The translations under genes were made by a program, and so were the position numbers. The notes beneath the pieces were generated by a model, which was given only the letters and a program-made list of their open reading frames with translations, had not been told where the DNA came from and ran no database searches. A stretch of DNA of 64,000 nt from Helianthus annuus. Taxonomy: Eukaryota > Streptophyta > Magnoliopsida > Asterales > Asteraceae. The stretch spans positions 86,648,286-86,712,285 of the forward strand of contig NC_035444.2 of assembly GCF_002127325.2 (NCBI RefSeq), in the 5' to 3' direction. This document shows, piece by piece, positions 33,270 to 45,619 of this stretch. The number at the start of each line of letters is the position of its first letter. Position 1 is the first letter of the stretch.

Positions 33270-35400
33270 AAGGAAGTCAGACGTTGTACCTGTCATCCCC
33301 GATGATGTAATCCTAAAGATCCCCGCTTTACTGCGGAATGGTCTAGGAGCTACAATAGAAAGTTTTGAGAATTTATCGATTGGAATCAAACTTAGTGGAG
33401 ATAATTATTCTCTATGGGCAACCATGATGAAAAAGGTGATTGTAGGAAGGGGAAAGGTTCTCACCATATCGGAGTGTCGCAACCACCCGCAATAACAGAC
33501 TAAACATTTACACATTGGGAACAAGATGATCAATATGTATTCACATGGCTGATTCGGAATATCGAATCGAACCTGGTAAACAATGTCTCGTTGTATCCGG
33601 CCACAATGGCTCCTAGGATGGCCTTGCTATCACCTATGCATCTAGAACTAATTCTCTGCAGATTTTGATCTCCATAAGAAAGCCAACTCATTAAAGCAAG
33701 GATGGGATACGATTGAAGAATGTTAGAACAAAATTCAAAAGATATTCAGATATACAATAACAAAATCCAAAAACAGAAACTCTACTAACTATTACAACCA
33801 TTGAAGAAAAGGTGGACCTAATCAAGCGGGATATCTTGAAACGAGACCCGCTACCTTCCGTTGCAATCGCGCATGCCATGGTACGGCGAGTGATAGCAAG
33901 ACTCAACATTCTAAAACCTTCAGGCTCTGAAATTAACTGATCATTTGAGATTGGTCTAGGTTTTGTAGCAAGGAAATCGACTGGGAGACCTAAATTCCGT
34001 TTAGAATCACAACAAAATAAGGATATAAAAGATAACTCAAAGTTGTATTGTACCCACTACAAGATAAAGAAAGACACTAAAGAGACATGTTTTAAGCATG
34101 TCGGTTATCCAGAATAGTGGCAAGATAATCATAAGGAGAGGTCGAGACAACGAGCCAAGGTGGTTGCCGCCATCGGAAATCAAGGTGCCTATGGTGAACT
34201 AGGGACATCAGAGCAACAAGGGGACGAAATTGGTTTTGGGGGTGTGGCTGTAGGGACGCATTAAAATAGCACAATAACTCCAAGCCCTTCAATTCTCAAC
34301 CTAAATATTTTAAACCCTATTGTTTGGATTCTAACAAGTAGACCACTCCTATTAACTTTAATCCAAAACCTAAAGTCTATTAAACTCAATCGTATTTTAC
34401 TGCTAGTTCTAAAAAACAAATTGAGTTGATTTTCGCTTTTGGGGCTACAGACACTATAACATCTTATTTTCGCTTGTGAGGCCTCTACTATGTTGATGAG
34501 GTGACTTACCAGGGACATGCTATGCTTGCTCATGGAATGGTTAATAAACAACTTTAGTTATAGCATCATCGTCTTGGTCATTCATCATTTATGTATTTTA
34601 AGTCGTTATATCCAAGTCATTTTTTGAATAAATCCACTCTGATGAAGTGTGAAACTTGTGTACTTGCTAAAAATCATAGAGTGTCCTTTGACCAAAGTGA
34701 CACTAGGGTTAAGTATATTTCCTCGTTGATACATTCTGTTGTTTAGGGTCAGCTCCATATTCTAATAAAAGTCAATTTAAATATTTTGTGCTATTTGTTG
34801 ATGATTTTTCTCGATGACGTACGATACATCTTATGAAACATAAATCAGAACCATACCATACTGTAATTTATCATTGTTCTTTCACCAAAGGAACACTAGG
34901 GTTAAGTATATTGTCTCGTTGATACATTCTCTTGTTTTGGGTCAACTCCAAATTCTAATAAAAGTCAATTTAAATATTTTGTGCTATTTGTTGACGATTT
35001 TTTGATGACGTGGATATATTTTATGAAACAGAAAGCAGAACCACACTGAAAAATTATTTATAATTTATCAAATGATTCAAACCTAGTTTAAAAAGAAAAT
35101 ACAAATTCTTCGTTCTGATAATGGTGGAGAATTTTTCAAATGTTCTTTCAGAAAAATGGTCTTGTTTATCAAACTACATGTCCCAACACACCCCAACAAA
35201 ATGGTAATGTTGAACGGAAAAATCAAATTTTACTTGAGAAAAGTCGTGCTATGATGATTGCATCTCAAATTCACTACTTTTTGGCCTAAATCGGTAGCAT
35301 CAGTTTATGCCCTTATTGGTCTCCCTACTCAAATTCTGGAACATAAAATCCCTTTACAAGCTCTAGCAAATCAAGTCACTATTTTGTATTAAGAAATTTA
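33270..35400 (+). mobile_element. Heavily decayed Copia element
   Basis: Broken frames in all three phases still read, in the right order, as Gag (GDNYSLWATMMKKVIVG, near 33400), the pre-integrase finger (CETCVLAKNHRVSF, near 34650) and integrase (DNGGEFF, then NTPQQNGNVERKNQILLEK, near 35120-35240). RT and RNase H are absent and no LTR pair can be drawn. A part around the integrase start is duplicated (34680-34820 and 34877-35013, period about 196). Confidence 0.7.
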
Positions 35401-35745
35401 GATGTTCATTGTGATAAATTGTTATAATTAGATGTTCTAGATGTTAAAAATCAGTTTATTTCATACATTCAGTAGCTTGCAGAAGTTAAAAAACATATAG
35501 TCTTCTTCTTGCAGACTGCAGAGGTTTGGTCCACCTCTTCTGCTACAAATGTATGCGGATGTGGTCCGCAGAATGCAGACGTTTTACCACTGAAAAAAAA
35601 AACAAACAGCACCTTAGTTGAGCTAGTTGGTTACTTAGCTTCTTACATTTACAAATTCCTCCTTGTGTCTATATTTATTACAGAGTTGAACTAGTTGGTT
35701 ACTTAGTTTCTTACATATACAAATTCCTCCTCGTGTCTATATATA
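35401..35745. other. Noncoding, tandem duplication before the CACTA element
   Basis: At 35617-35745 a unit of about 66 bases is present twice ('gttacttag.ttcttacat.tac', 'aaattcctcc.tgtgtctata'). The region 35490-35600 ('cttgcagactgcagagg' .. 'gtccgcagaatgcagac') resembles a MITE fragment. No gene. Confidence 0.45.
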
Positions 35746-36220
35746 CACTACTAGAAAATTGGGTATTTGCGACCACAATTACAGTCGCAAAATAGTCACA
35801 GTTGCCCTGTTGCGACCGTTCTGTTACCAAACATGCAGTTGGAAAAACACCCGTCGCAATTGCCCTATTACGACTGAGTTGCGACCGCCGTAATATTTTT
35901 GCGATTGGATTATGCGACCAAAAGAGCAGTCGCAAATTTTGCGACCGTCGCGACCGTCTTCCTTATTTTGTGGTTTGCGACTGTTTAGCGACCTTCTGCT
36001 TTTCAAAAACTTCCAGCCTTCTTGCGGTCGCAAAATGTTTTTTTCCAGCCATTTTCTATTTTGAACCTGCTAATAATGTTTACATTTTAAAAAACTACGC
36101 ATTTATCGAATTTTCAATATTATATACAACATTTCATTTATAATTTACAAATTAATCCATCATAGTCAAGTTATCCTAACATAATAGATACAATGAATAG
36201 ACGTTTTGAGACCTAACTTT

Positions 36221-36369
36221 TTAAATTGCTTCAATTTGTGCCATCCTATTGTGCATAGCCTTTTTCTCCGCTTTATCTTTCTTTTTCCATACCAACCCCG
36301 CAATAATTTCGTTTAACCTTTCTCTTGTTCTTTCATTGTCTCCTGAATGATCAGGTTCAACTTTTCTAT
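36221..36369 (-). pseudogene. Exon-like ORF of unknown origin in the CACTA element
   Basis: After a good acceptor (tttttatag) an open frame of about 48 codons reads RKVEPDHSGDNERTRERL.. and ends IEAI before TAA at 36221. It is basic and helical in character. It may be the last exon of the captured transcript or a transposon-derived tail. I do not recognise it. Confidence 0.25.
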
Positions 36370-36919
36370 CTATAAAAACCAATGCATAAAGTCAAGGTTC
36401 AAATTTATTTTAGTAGAAGTTTGGATGCAGTAATTAACAACAATAAATAAATATATAAAATATATAAGCTTAATAATTCACCTGACCCATAGGCCATAGC
36501 CCTTTTCACACCTTTCATTCACTTTAATATATAACAAAAACAAATCTTTGTATTCATGTTCTATTCACTGCTAAAGTGAATTAAATATTCAAACCTAACT
36601 ATAACATAATGTTTTCCAAACAAGAGAAGCATGCAGCTTCATATATCACATTGATCAAATAACATCGCACCAAGAAGTGCATTATAAAAAATGATTCTGT
36701 CATGCTACGCCAATATAACTACTTTGTTTTTATAATATAAAAAGCATACAATAACTACAAGAGTTCATTTATAAAAAAGGATTCTACCATGCAGATATAA
36801 AGACAATATACTAAAAGTTACTTAAGATTACAAATAAAATATATTGATTAACTGCATAATAAAGTAAAAAACTAAAAACAATCTTGCTTTTAGCTACTTG
36901 AAAAAATCTCAATTATTAC

Positions 36920-37293
36920 CTTCTCCAGTCAGCAGCATATTGTTTTGGCATTATCTCACTTTTCTTATATGTGCATTCCATGACAACATCAAGAGCTTCC
37001 TTAGCTATACCATTGCAGTTAACATACCACTGTGGTTTTATCACAGGTTCAACCACATCATTGCTTCTAGAACTATCCCTAGCCTCATTTCATTTTTCTC
37101 TTCCCTTTGTACAGTCCCTGTATACATGGAGAGATTATTCAAATTAAGAAAGAGAAATAGATTTTTGAAACATGTTGATGGATACACATTTACAAAGAGC
37201 ACTGACGAAAATCGCAAGGATACCTTAGCCTTCAAAGCCCGGGTTACAGCCACACGAGCTTCAAAAACGTGGCATCCCAACAAATGTTGATAA
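36920..37293 (-). pseudogene. Captured valyl-tRNA synthetase exons
   Basis: Two neighbouring exons of a plant valine-tRNA ligase are recognisable. Exon a (37293-37224) reads FVGMPRF and then ARVAVTRALKAK. Exon b (37117-36920) begins GLYKG, continues NEMRLGI, SRSNDVVEPVIKPQWYVNC and ends KQYAADWRR. They keep GT..AG borders (gtatcc .. tatacag; then gtaata), so a genomic, intron-bearing piece was captured, not a cDNA. The segment corresponds to the catalytic-domain region before the WRRWLENIRDW part of the enzyme. At least two small frame disruptions are visible (after MPRF and between LGI and SRSND), so no functional domain is made. The rest of the gene is absent. Confidence 0.75.
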
Positions 37294-37554
37294 CTGATTA
37301 AACCATTTGAACTGCTGACCCATGACCCATTTGACCTGTGTGACCCGTAACAACTAATTAAACCCAACACCTTATAGTATTCTAATCTGATTACAGAACG
37401 AGTGACAAGAGTAATGAACAGTATCTGACTACATCAAAATACAAAAAACTTACAAGCTTGCTCTATTGATGCTGGCGGAGTTTTACAGAAAAACTCAATT
37501 ACTGGAATTTCCAGTTTCAATTACTTAGCTATCCCTGATTAAGTATGCATGTAA

Positions 37555-38572
37555 GTGGCTAAAGAATTATGTACCTCACCGAAAGGATCCTTTATGTCAT
37601 CTTGTTCAACACTGCTCTCCTACAAAGGTGACATGCTAATCCCACTAGGATCTGCAGAGACCTCCATAACACCTAAATCCCATTTTCGTATAACCGAATT
37701 GAAATTGGTCAAATTTCTGGTGCAGTCTTCAATTTCCATCGATAATTTCATAAATTCAAGTTATAATTATAGGTTAAATAATAATAATAAAACAGGTCAT
37801 ATTACTAGTGTATCTTCAATTCACACAATAATTTCACACAGCAAAGTGGAATCCTGTTAATGTTGTGGCTGGAAATACCAAAATTGCACTAAATCAAACT
37901 AGTAAACATATCAAACACAAAAGCAATAAATAATCAATAGCTTGCTAATGCTCAACACCTCATATGCCTAACAATTCAAACACTATCAGTTCGGTTTCAA
38001 ACAAATAATTAACAATCAAAGTAAAGATCTGAGAACTTGATACTTAACTACTAAAGTTCATACAACTTTAACCGATCCACATATCGACGTCAATTTCACA
38101 CAATTCGATGCAACGTAAACACCAATCCACTATAACCTAAACCTAAAACACAATTGAAATCTCTAAGCTACACTCAGTTAACCATAAGCAAACAGTCAGC
38201 CTAACAAATCAGAGCTGAATACTAACTTGTCAGATTAACTTACTACTTAAGTTCATAAAAGTTCAACTAAACTATACAACAAAGTCATGTTTACACAAAT
38301 TCGATGCAATGTAAACAATAATTCACCATAACTTATACCTAAAAACACAACTTTAATCAACTAATCTCTAAACTACACTGAATTTACAGTAAGCAAACAG
38401 TTAACCTAACAAATCAAAGCAAAAACTAGATCAATCAATCAAATTGTCAACAACATGTCCAGATCTACACAAACAGCAAACTAAACCGATTCAACACGGA
38501 TAACAAACGAGATCTGAGCAAGCAACTAACCTAATCGGAAACCGGCGAAGCTTTCTTCTCGTTCTCCGTCAT
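37555..38572 (-). pseudogene. Other captured exon-like pieces in the CACTA element
   Basis: A first-exon-like piece starts at ATG 38572 (MTENEKKASPVSD) and reaches a TAG or splice donor at 38531. A second piece at about 37755-37562 reads KWDLGVMEVSADPSGISMSP, has one stop, and ends at a donor-like GAGgtac. I do not recognise the second. The first is vaguely like the start of nucleotide-sugar transporters, but thirteen residues cannot prove it. With the valyl-tRNA synthetase exons they lie in the same orientation, as in a chimeric transcript. Confidence 0.25.
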
Positions 38573-38645
38573 CTTCTTCTACTCACTCGATCTCAAAATT
38601 AATGAGGAATTGAACACGATTGAAGAAGTTGAACACGATTGACAA

Positions 38646-39524
38646 TGAAGGGGTATGGTCCCAAAAAGTCGCGCAAACCTCAGATCAGGTTGCGCGTGAG
38701 ACCATACTCCTTAACACAACAACTTGTTAACAACAACCTCGCGCGACCTACATCGCACTACGATTTATCCCGCGCGAGGGAATGCACACAACAAACTCAG
38801 ATATCAACACTTAGCATAAAATAATGGTACAAATGAGCACACTAGCCCCGCGCGGGTTAGTTGCCATCCAACAAGAACCACTCAGTAGGAAAGCGCGCTG
38901 CTACCTACAGGGGTACACGGGGTACAAGTGGCAGTAAAAAGAGCCAATGAACGTCCAGCAGGCTCTGTCCAATCGTGCGCCACGATCGCCTGACGATAAG
39001 TACACAAGGACGCCTACATGGCACCAATCAAGAGACGGGGACAACTGTCCCACGATCTCCACTCGTCTGCTGATGACAGAAGGACAACAAGGCCGACAAC
39101 AATGACACGTGGCTCCAATCAAGGTGCGCCAGCACCGACGAGCATCTAAAAGCCACTAAGCGGTCGATGCCAGCAAGGCAATGAGCATATTCGTTGTGTT
39201 GTCCGTTTATGGCCCAAGGCCCATCAGCCCACAACCTCTTACACCTCTCCGGCTATAAATAGGGACCTTCATTCCTCAGGTTAAACATTCTATTCCCTTG
39301 GCTCTCACTCTTTACACTTAATTACTCTCAAAGCAGTCGCTTATTCTCACGCCGGAGCCTGGTTAAGAGGGAAACCCCCACATTCCCCTCTTAACGAGTA
39401 ACGGTGTTCTGTTTTGCAGGATAAATCACCAAGTCGGAGCTTAAATATCTTTAAGAAGATTAACCAACATGAAAGGAACATAAACCAATCTAATTAACTC
39501 CCTAATTAGATCACTGTTTCTTCA
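38646..39524 (+). repeat. Tat element 5' LTR
   Basis: Starts TGAAGGGGTATGG and ends CTGTTTCTTCA. Identical by eye to 49817-50695 except A/C near 39209/50380. Its minus-strand open frames are LTR shadows. Confidence 0.95.
39252..39262 (+). promoter_or_regulatory. LTR TATA box
   Basis: 'ggctataaataggg' in the 5' LTR. The same box is at about 50423 in the 3' LTR. It is the likely promoter of the genomic RNA. Confidence 0.6.
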
Positions 39525-39541
39525 TTGGCGCCCACCGATTT
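39525..39541 (+). other. Primer-binding site
   Basis: TTGGCGCCCACCGAT directly follows the 5' LTR. TGGCGCC.. primer sites are usual in plant Gypsy elements of the Tat/Athila branch. Confidence 0.6.
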
Positions 39542-39603
39542 TTTCTATAACCACCCTCATCTTCTTTTATTTGAGCCTTTGACACCTCTTTCTTCCTTCG
39601 ACT

Positions 39604-42600
39604 ATGACTGGTCAAGGAATCATCCCAGAGTTCGGGTTCGGAACCAACTCTAACACGGCGTTGGGCGAAGGAATCCAAAACTTCCAAGCCCAACAAATCG
39701 AAGAAATCGGCGAAGTTGAAATCAACAATACTGGGGGTCCGCGCGGGAGCTTCACCCGGATCACACAAGTGGTCACCCCAGGAAACGGAGAAGGCCCTTC
39801 GAACACAGCGCCACCTCAAAATGTATCTGCATTACTTGGCTTACCAGAAGGCGAAACCCCAGCCTCGTGGTATGCCAAGAACATCGCCACTATCAATGCA
39901 GCATACCAATCGCTCATCGCGCAGCAAGCAGTTTTGACGGCAGAACCGTCCTTGGTCACCCCTCAGAGTCAGGGGGTGCGCCAAATGCCCCCACCAGCCA
40001 ATATACAAGGCAGAACCAACAGGCCTCCCCCTACAAGACGCCTAAGCGTACAAGACACGCGCGATACAAGAGGGGAAACGGATAGTTACTACGACTATCC
40101 GTCGAACCTTCAACGAGGCCCTGTTCACAGCCGGCTCACGCCGCGCAACATGAACAACGAATGGGAAGAAACGGACCCATATGATCCCACATGGGAAGGT
40201 GACGAAGAATCATCAGTCTTTAATCGTTTACCAAAAAACCATGAGTACTACAAGCCAAGACAACACATTGGCTACACAGAAGAAGCTGAAAGAGATTTCC
40301 GCCTGGCATACAGACCAGCGGAAGCTGCGGAACACTCCAAGTTTATCCCGAAAATTGCACTCGCGCCGCTTTCACGAGAGAAGCTACCCCCAACTGTTGG
40401 GAAATTCAATGGGTTGACTGACCCAGACGATCACGTCAGAACATTCACGAGTGTGGGCTGCATGGGTGGGTGGAATATGCCCATGTGGTGCCACCTGTTC
40501 ATTCAAACTCTTACCGGAGCGGCTCGCGCCTGGTTTGACAGCCTTCCGCCTGGGAAGATTAAATCATGGACAGATTTCAAGACGCAATTCTTAAGCTACT
40601 TTAGCCAGCAACGTCGCTACCAACGCGACACAGCTGAAGTAGAAGATATTTGGCGAAGAGATGGTGAAGGTCTGGAGGACTTCATCACGCGTTTTAACAA
40701 AGAGTGCCTGGAAATTGGCGGCGTCAGTGAGCAACTCATGCGCTGTCACTTCAAAAAGGCTATACGCTGCGATAGTCTCATTAGAACCATCACAGGCAAA
40801 GATGGAATGCCGAAGGAGTGGGATAAACTAATGGAAGCCGCAAAAATCGTCGCGCAAACTAAGGAGTCCCTTGCTGGTGGAAAGGGCTACTACCCAGAAG
40901 ATCGATTTTCAAGAGGAAGTACGCGCGACAACAACAACAAGCGTAACAAATACAAGAGTCATGACTGGAAGTCTGAGAGACCAAGAGGCCGTGACGACAG
41001 GCCACGTTACAAAGAAGATGCGCGAGAAACGATTGACCGAATCGGTTACAAGAAGGCGGTCAGAGACGACAATCGTGACAAACACTGGACTCCGCTCACA
41101 AAAACTCCAAAGGAAGTATTGATGACGGAGAATGTCGATTTCAAGGCGCCCAGGCCAATGACAAACAAGAAAGGGCAAGACCCTAACTTGTACTGCGATT
41201 TTCACAAAGATTCAGGGCACCTGACCGACGACTGTTATAGTTTGCGCCAAGAAATCGAGAGAGCGCTCAAAAGCGGTAAGCTAAGCCATTTAGTGAAGAA
41301 TGTACGCAAGGAAACCCGTCAACTCCAGCGCCATGATGAAGGAAACCACAAAAAGGTCCGACGACTAGAAACTCACATGGTCAACGGACCCAGGTACAGC
41401 GCGAAAGAGAAAGGCAAACGCCCTTACGAACCTTCTTGGCAAGAGCAGCAAGTTATATTTCCAATAGTGCGCGGCGGACCTCGCGCCACACGTCCTGTGG
41501 TCATCACCGGCATAATCGGGCATTATGAAACTGACTACATATTCATAGACCCGGGAAGTACTGCCGACATCATCTACGAACAGTGTTTCAATCAGTTGGA
41601 TGAAGAGGATAAAGCGCGACTCGAACCTGTCGATTATCCTTTGTCTGGATTTTGCAACGAGATGGTTTTTCCTCTCGGACAGATCAGTTTCCCCGTCACG
41701 CTCTCTGACGGGAAACACTCAAGAACAACAAATGTAAACTTCATGGTAATGCCAGTGAAATCGAGGCATGATGTGCTTATTGGTAGGGAAACACAAGGCG
41801 AGCTAAGCATGGTGACTTCAACGCCTCATTCTGCGATAGGTTTCCCAACCAAGACAGGAGTAGCAATCATATATGCCAAGAAAGAAGTAATGTCAACTGA
41901 AGAGCTGCGCCCAACAAAGGCGGCAAAGGTCTCCACGACCGAGCCAGAGAAATGGGTTTTAAACCGAAAATACCCCGAGCAGACTGTGACAATTGGCCAT
42001 GCCATTTCGTCAGACATCAGAACACGTCTAAAGCAACTGCTGTTTCGAAACATGGATATATTTGCCTGGACACCGGCAGACATGACCGGTGTCCCGCGCA
42101 ACATCACCAAGCATTGCTTAAACACGTACCCTTCTGTCGAGCCAAAGGTCCAAAGAAGGCGCAGCCTAGGGGCAGACAAGACAAAAGCAATGAACGAGCA
42201 GGTATGTGAGCTGCTCAAAGCCGGGATCCTGCGAGAGGTAAGATATCAGAGTTGGGTGGCGAACCCCGTGATGGTCGAAAAATCAAATGGCGGATGGCGC
42301 ATGTGCGTAGACTACACTGATCTCAACAAGGCGTGCCCAAAGGATTGCTATTCCTTGCCTGAGATCGATAAAAAAATAGATTCTCTCGCGCCATACCGAT
42401 GGAAGTGCTTTTTGGATTGCTACAAAGGATACCATCAAGTGCAGATGAAGCTAGAAGATGAAGACAAGACAGCGTTCAGAACGGATCTTGGAATCTTCTG
42501 CTACACAAAGATGCCTTTTGGCCTGAAGAATGCAGGCGCGACATATCAACGCTTGATGGACAAGACCTTCGCAGGTGACATCGGAAAGCATATTGAGGTT

Positions 42601-42933
42601 TATATCGATGATCTTGTGGTTAAAAGTCCTGAGGAGGACCAAATGTTGAAAGACATCGAGAAAACATTCAACTCATTGCGCAGCGTGAATATGAAGCTAA
42701 ATCCAGCCAAGTGTTCCTTTGGCATGGAAGAGGGGAAGTTTCTAGGCTTCATTGTCACAAACGGCGGTTTCAAGGTGAATCCAGAGAAAGTACAAGCTAT
42801 AGAACGAATGCCCTCACCGAGAAACATCAAGGAAATGCAACGACTAGCCGGCCGGCTGGCCGCGCTTAATCGTTTTCTCTCCAATCACGCCGCAAGTCGT
42901 ATCCCTTCATTAGCACGTTGCGCAATTGTGTGA
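39604..42933 (+). CDS. Tat element Gag-protease-RT ORF
   Basis: The 1109-codon frame begins at ATG 39604, about 80 bases after the LTR. Order of parts: disordered N-terminus; Gag capsid (AARAWFDSLPPGKIKSW, about residues 300-400); basic linker; zinc-knuckle variant YCDFHKDSGHLTDDC (CCHC with His replacing the second Cys, seen in this branch); protease with DPGSTADII, where the middle residue of the usual D-S/T-G is Pro; and reverse transcriptase with GGWRMCVDYTDLNKACPKD and the catalytic YIDDLVVK (about residue 1000). The frame runs out at 42933 because of a shift near 42885 in the RT connection region. RNase H and integrase continue in other frames. As it stands it would give Gag, protease and most of RT. 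Confidence 0.88.
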   Translation: MTGQGIIPEFGFGTNSNTALGEGIQNFQAQQIEEIGEVEINNTGGPRGSFTRITQVVTPGNGEGPSNTAPPQNVSALLGLPEGETPASWYAKNIATINAAYQSLIAQQAVLTAEPSLVTPQSQGVRQMPPPANIQGRTNRPPPTRRLSVQDTRDTRGETDSYYDYPSNLQRGPVHSRLTPRNMNNEWEETDPYDPTWEGDEESSVFNRLPKNHEYYKPRQHIGYTEEAERDFRLAYRPAEAAEHSKFIPKIALAPLSREKLPPTVGKFNGLTDPDDHVRTFTSVGCMGGWNMPMWCHLFIQTLTGAARAWFDSLPPGKIKSWTDFKTQFLSYFSQQRRYQRDTAEVEDIWRRDGEGLEDFITRFNKECLEIGGVSEQLMRCHFKKAIRCDSLIRTITGKDGMPKEWDKLMEAAKIVAQTKESLAGGKGYYPEDRFSRGSTRDNNNKRNKYKSHDWKSERPRGRDDRPRYKEDARETIDRIGYKKAVRDDNRDKHWTPLTKTPKEVLMTENVDFKAPRPMTNKKGQDPNLYCDFHKDSGHLTDDCYSLRQEIERALKSGKLSHLVKNVRKETRQLQRHDEGNHKKVRRLETHMVNGPRYSAKEKGKRPYEPSWQEQQVIFPIVRGGPRATRPVVITGIIGHYETDYIFIDPGSTADIIYEQCFNQLDEEDKARLEPVDYPLSGFCNEMVFPLGQISFPVTLSDGKHSRTTNVNFMVMPVKSRHDVLIGRETQGELSMVTSTPHSAIGFPTKTGVAIIYAKKEVMSTEELRPTKAAKVSTTEPEKWVLNRKYPEQTVTIGHAISSDIRTRLKQLLFRNMDIFAWTPADMTGVPRNITKHCLNTYPSVEPKVQRRRSLGADKTKAMNEQVCELLKAGILREVRYQSWVANPVMVEKSNGGWRMCVDYTDLNKACPKDCYSLPEIDKKIDSLAPYRWKCFLDCYKGYHQVQMKLEDEDKTAFRTDLGIFCYTKMPFGLKNAGATYQRLMDKTFAGDIGKHIEVYIDDLVVKSPEEDQMLKDIEKTFNSLRSVNMKLNPAKCSFGMEEGKFLGFIVTNGGFKVNPEKVQAIERMPSPRNIKEMQRLAGRLAALNRFLSNHAASRIPSLARCAIV

Positions 42934-45175
42934 AGAAGCAATAGTTCAAATGGACCCCGGAAGCCGAAACAGCTTTTCAACAAATGAAAGCGTGTCTGAT
43001 CGAACTCCCTACCCTGACTGCACCATTTGAGAAGGAGCCCCTCGTACTGTACTTGTCCTCCTCGGATAAGGCAGTAGGGTCAGTATTATTGGTCGACAGA
43101 AACGGGGTACAAACTCCGATCTACTATGTCAGCAGGGTACTCACTGACCCAAAAACAAGATATTCCACAATGGAAAAGCTGGTTCTTGCGCTGCTACACG
43201 CCTCCCGAAGGCTGCGCCGATACTTCACAGGCCATGTGATAACTGTGCTTACAAATTTCCACATTGGCACCATACTACAGAAGCCTGAGACATCAGGCAG
43301 GTTGGCAAATGGGCCATTGAACTGGGCGGCCATAACATCTTGTACAGACCGCGCCCGGCCATTAAGGGGCAGGTCCTCGCCGACTTCATCACAGAAGTGC
43401 CGGCTGATAAAATCAAGGAATGCGAGATGATAGAGACTCCCAAGGAAAATACAACAGAGGAGACTTGGATGCTTTACACCGACGGGGCATCAAATGAAGA
43501 TGGCGCGGGAGCAGGTTTACGCCTAGTGAGCCCAGAAAAGCACGAGTTTACTTACGCCATTAAGCTCGACTTCAAAAACACCAACAATGAAGCTGAGTAC
43601 GAGGCTTTCCTGGCAGGCTTACGCCTCGCCATCAAGATGGGAGCAAAAAACTTGCGCGCACACGTTGACTCACTCCTGATAGCCAGTCAAGTAAATGGCA
43701 TATACGACGCGAAGGGAGAAGTCATGGCTCTATATCTGGAACAAGCGAAAGAATTGCTCCGCCAATTCGAAACTCACAAGGTTATACATATCAATCGCTC
43801 AGAAAACAAGCCTGCCGATGCCTTGAGCAAGCTTGCCTCGACTTCCTTTCAACATCTCGCCAAGGATGTAAGGATAGAGGTACTCAAGAATCCATCGGTA
43901 TTACTGCGACAAGTGAACGTGATCGAAACAGGGCAACCATCGTGGATGACCCCAATCATCCAATACTTGCAAGAAGGGGTGCTCCCTGAAAACAAAGCGG
44001 AAGCAAGGAAGATCCAAAACAAAGCCCTACAATACGAAATGAACGGCGGTATTTTATACCGAAAATCCTTCCTAGGGCCACTGCTACGTTGTGTGGACCC
44101 TCAGGATGCGAATTACCTGATAAGGGAGATCCACGAGGGGATCTGCGGCATTCACTCCGGACCACGGATGGTTGTCGCGAAGATCATGAGCGCCGGTTAC
44201 TACTGGCCTGGTATGCATGTCGACGCAATGAAGGAGATCCGTAAATGTGACTCTTGCCAGAGGCATTCTCCAAAAACACTGCGCCCTAAAAATGATCTTA
44301 TCCCTGTATCCACCGCATGGCCCTTTCAGCAATGGGGAATTGACATGGTGGGACCCTTCCCGGATGCTCCCGGCGCCGTAAAGTTCATCATAGTAGCTGT
44401 CGACTACTTCACAAAGTGGGTAGAAGCCAAAGCCCTTGCATCCACCACAGCTATGATTGTGCGCAAATTCATATGGGAGCACATCATATGCAGATTTGGC
44501 CTCCCGCTCAAGATCGTGACTGACAATGGCACCAACTTTGCTTCGGACGATCTTAAGAAATGGATGAAGGAGATGAACATCGAACACACTTTCACATCCG
44601 TTGCGCACCCCCAAGGCAACGGACAAGTGGAAAGTGTGAACAAATGCATCGTCGAAGGGATAAAGGCCAGATTAGGAACAAGGCGGCGCGGATGGGTTGA
44701 TGAGCTCCCAAGCATTTTATGGGCTCATCGGACCATGCCAAAGACGAGTACCGGCGAGACCCCTTTCAGCCTGGTCTATGGCTCAGAGGCGGTCATTCCG
44801 GCGGAGATTGGCCTGCCCTCGCCACGCATGACAACGGTCAACGCAGTTGACAATGAAGCGGAAAGGCGCCTAGACTTGGACCTGTTAGAAGAAAGACGCG
44901 AAATCGCGAGAATCAGAGAGGCCAAATACAAAACCCAGTTGGAAAGGTACTACAACACAAGGGTTCGCATTTGTACCTTCAACCCAGGGGAATACGTCTT
45001 TCGCGACAATGAAGCATCAAATGCGGAACGTCCAGGGAAATTGGCACCTAAATGGGAAGGCCCATATCTGATTCATGAGGTCCTGGGCAAAGGGGCCTAC
45101 AAATTGCGCACCCTAGATGGCCACATCTTACCAAGAACTTGGAATGCGCAACAATTGCGCAAATGTTACATGTAA
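42885..45175 (+). pseudogene. Tat element RNase H, archaeal-type RNase H and integrase, frame-broken
   Basis: After the frame change near 42885 the RNase H part continues (FEKEPLVLYLSSSDKAVG, YSTMEKL..). A TAG interrupts it at 42942-42944. Near 43309 a one-base loss shifts the frame again. From there to 45175 the sequence is clean: a second RNase H with DGASNEDGAGAG, NNEAEYEA and HVDSLL; an integrase zinc finger (H..H..CDSCQ); the integrase core with D, D and E (WGIDMVGPF, VTDNGTNF, GNGQVESVN); and a C-terminal region ending RKCYM. The extra RNase H marks the Tat lineage. The breaks prevent a full polyprotein. Confidence 0.85.
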
Positions 45176-45619
45176 TCTATTTCGGCCTTGCGCCATCTTT
45201 CAATTCACTACGCCGGCTACAAGCCATTAGCAATTATGTATGAAGGCCTAAGCGCCCATTTCTGACTTGAATGAAAACATACGACATGTTTTTCTATTAC
45301 ATTTTTTCGTTACAAATGCATGCTAAACTTTTGATTAGCGCGAAAACGCTCCAGCATTTCAGGGTTGTTCAAACCACCTCCAAGGTCCTCCGCGAACAAA
45401 GCGCGAGACCGGGTGGATACCTTAATACTTAAAAAACGCTTCCATTTATTCGAGCTAATTTAACATTAAGTTTTTATAGCAATGCAATAATTGCAACGGA
45501 AAAAACCAAAATGTTTCATTTCATTTAAAACTTGCGCAAATGCGCAGCATTGTACATAGAGTGTCCGAAGAAATTACAAAGGCACAAATGCCTATCAACC
45601 ACCTATTCAACAAACTATC
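45176..45619. other. Spacer between pol and the antisense gene
   Basis: No gene. It probably holds the convergent 3' ends of the sense genomic RNA's pol part and of the antisense transcript. The poly(A) sites are not clear. Confidence 0.35.

Noticed and set aside
38901..39234. Two duplicated small minus-strand genes, also at 50072-50405
   Set aside because: They lie in the two LTR copies of the Tat element and are duplicated because the LTR is.
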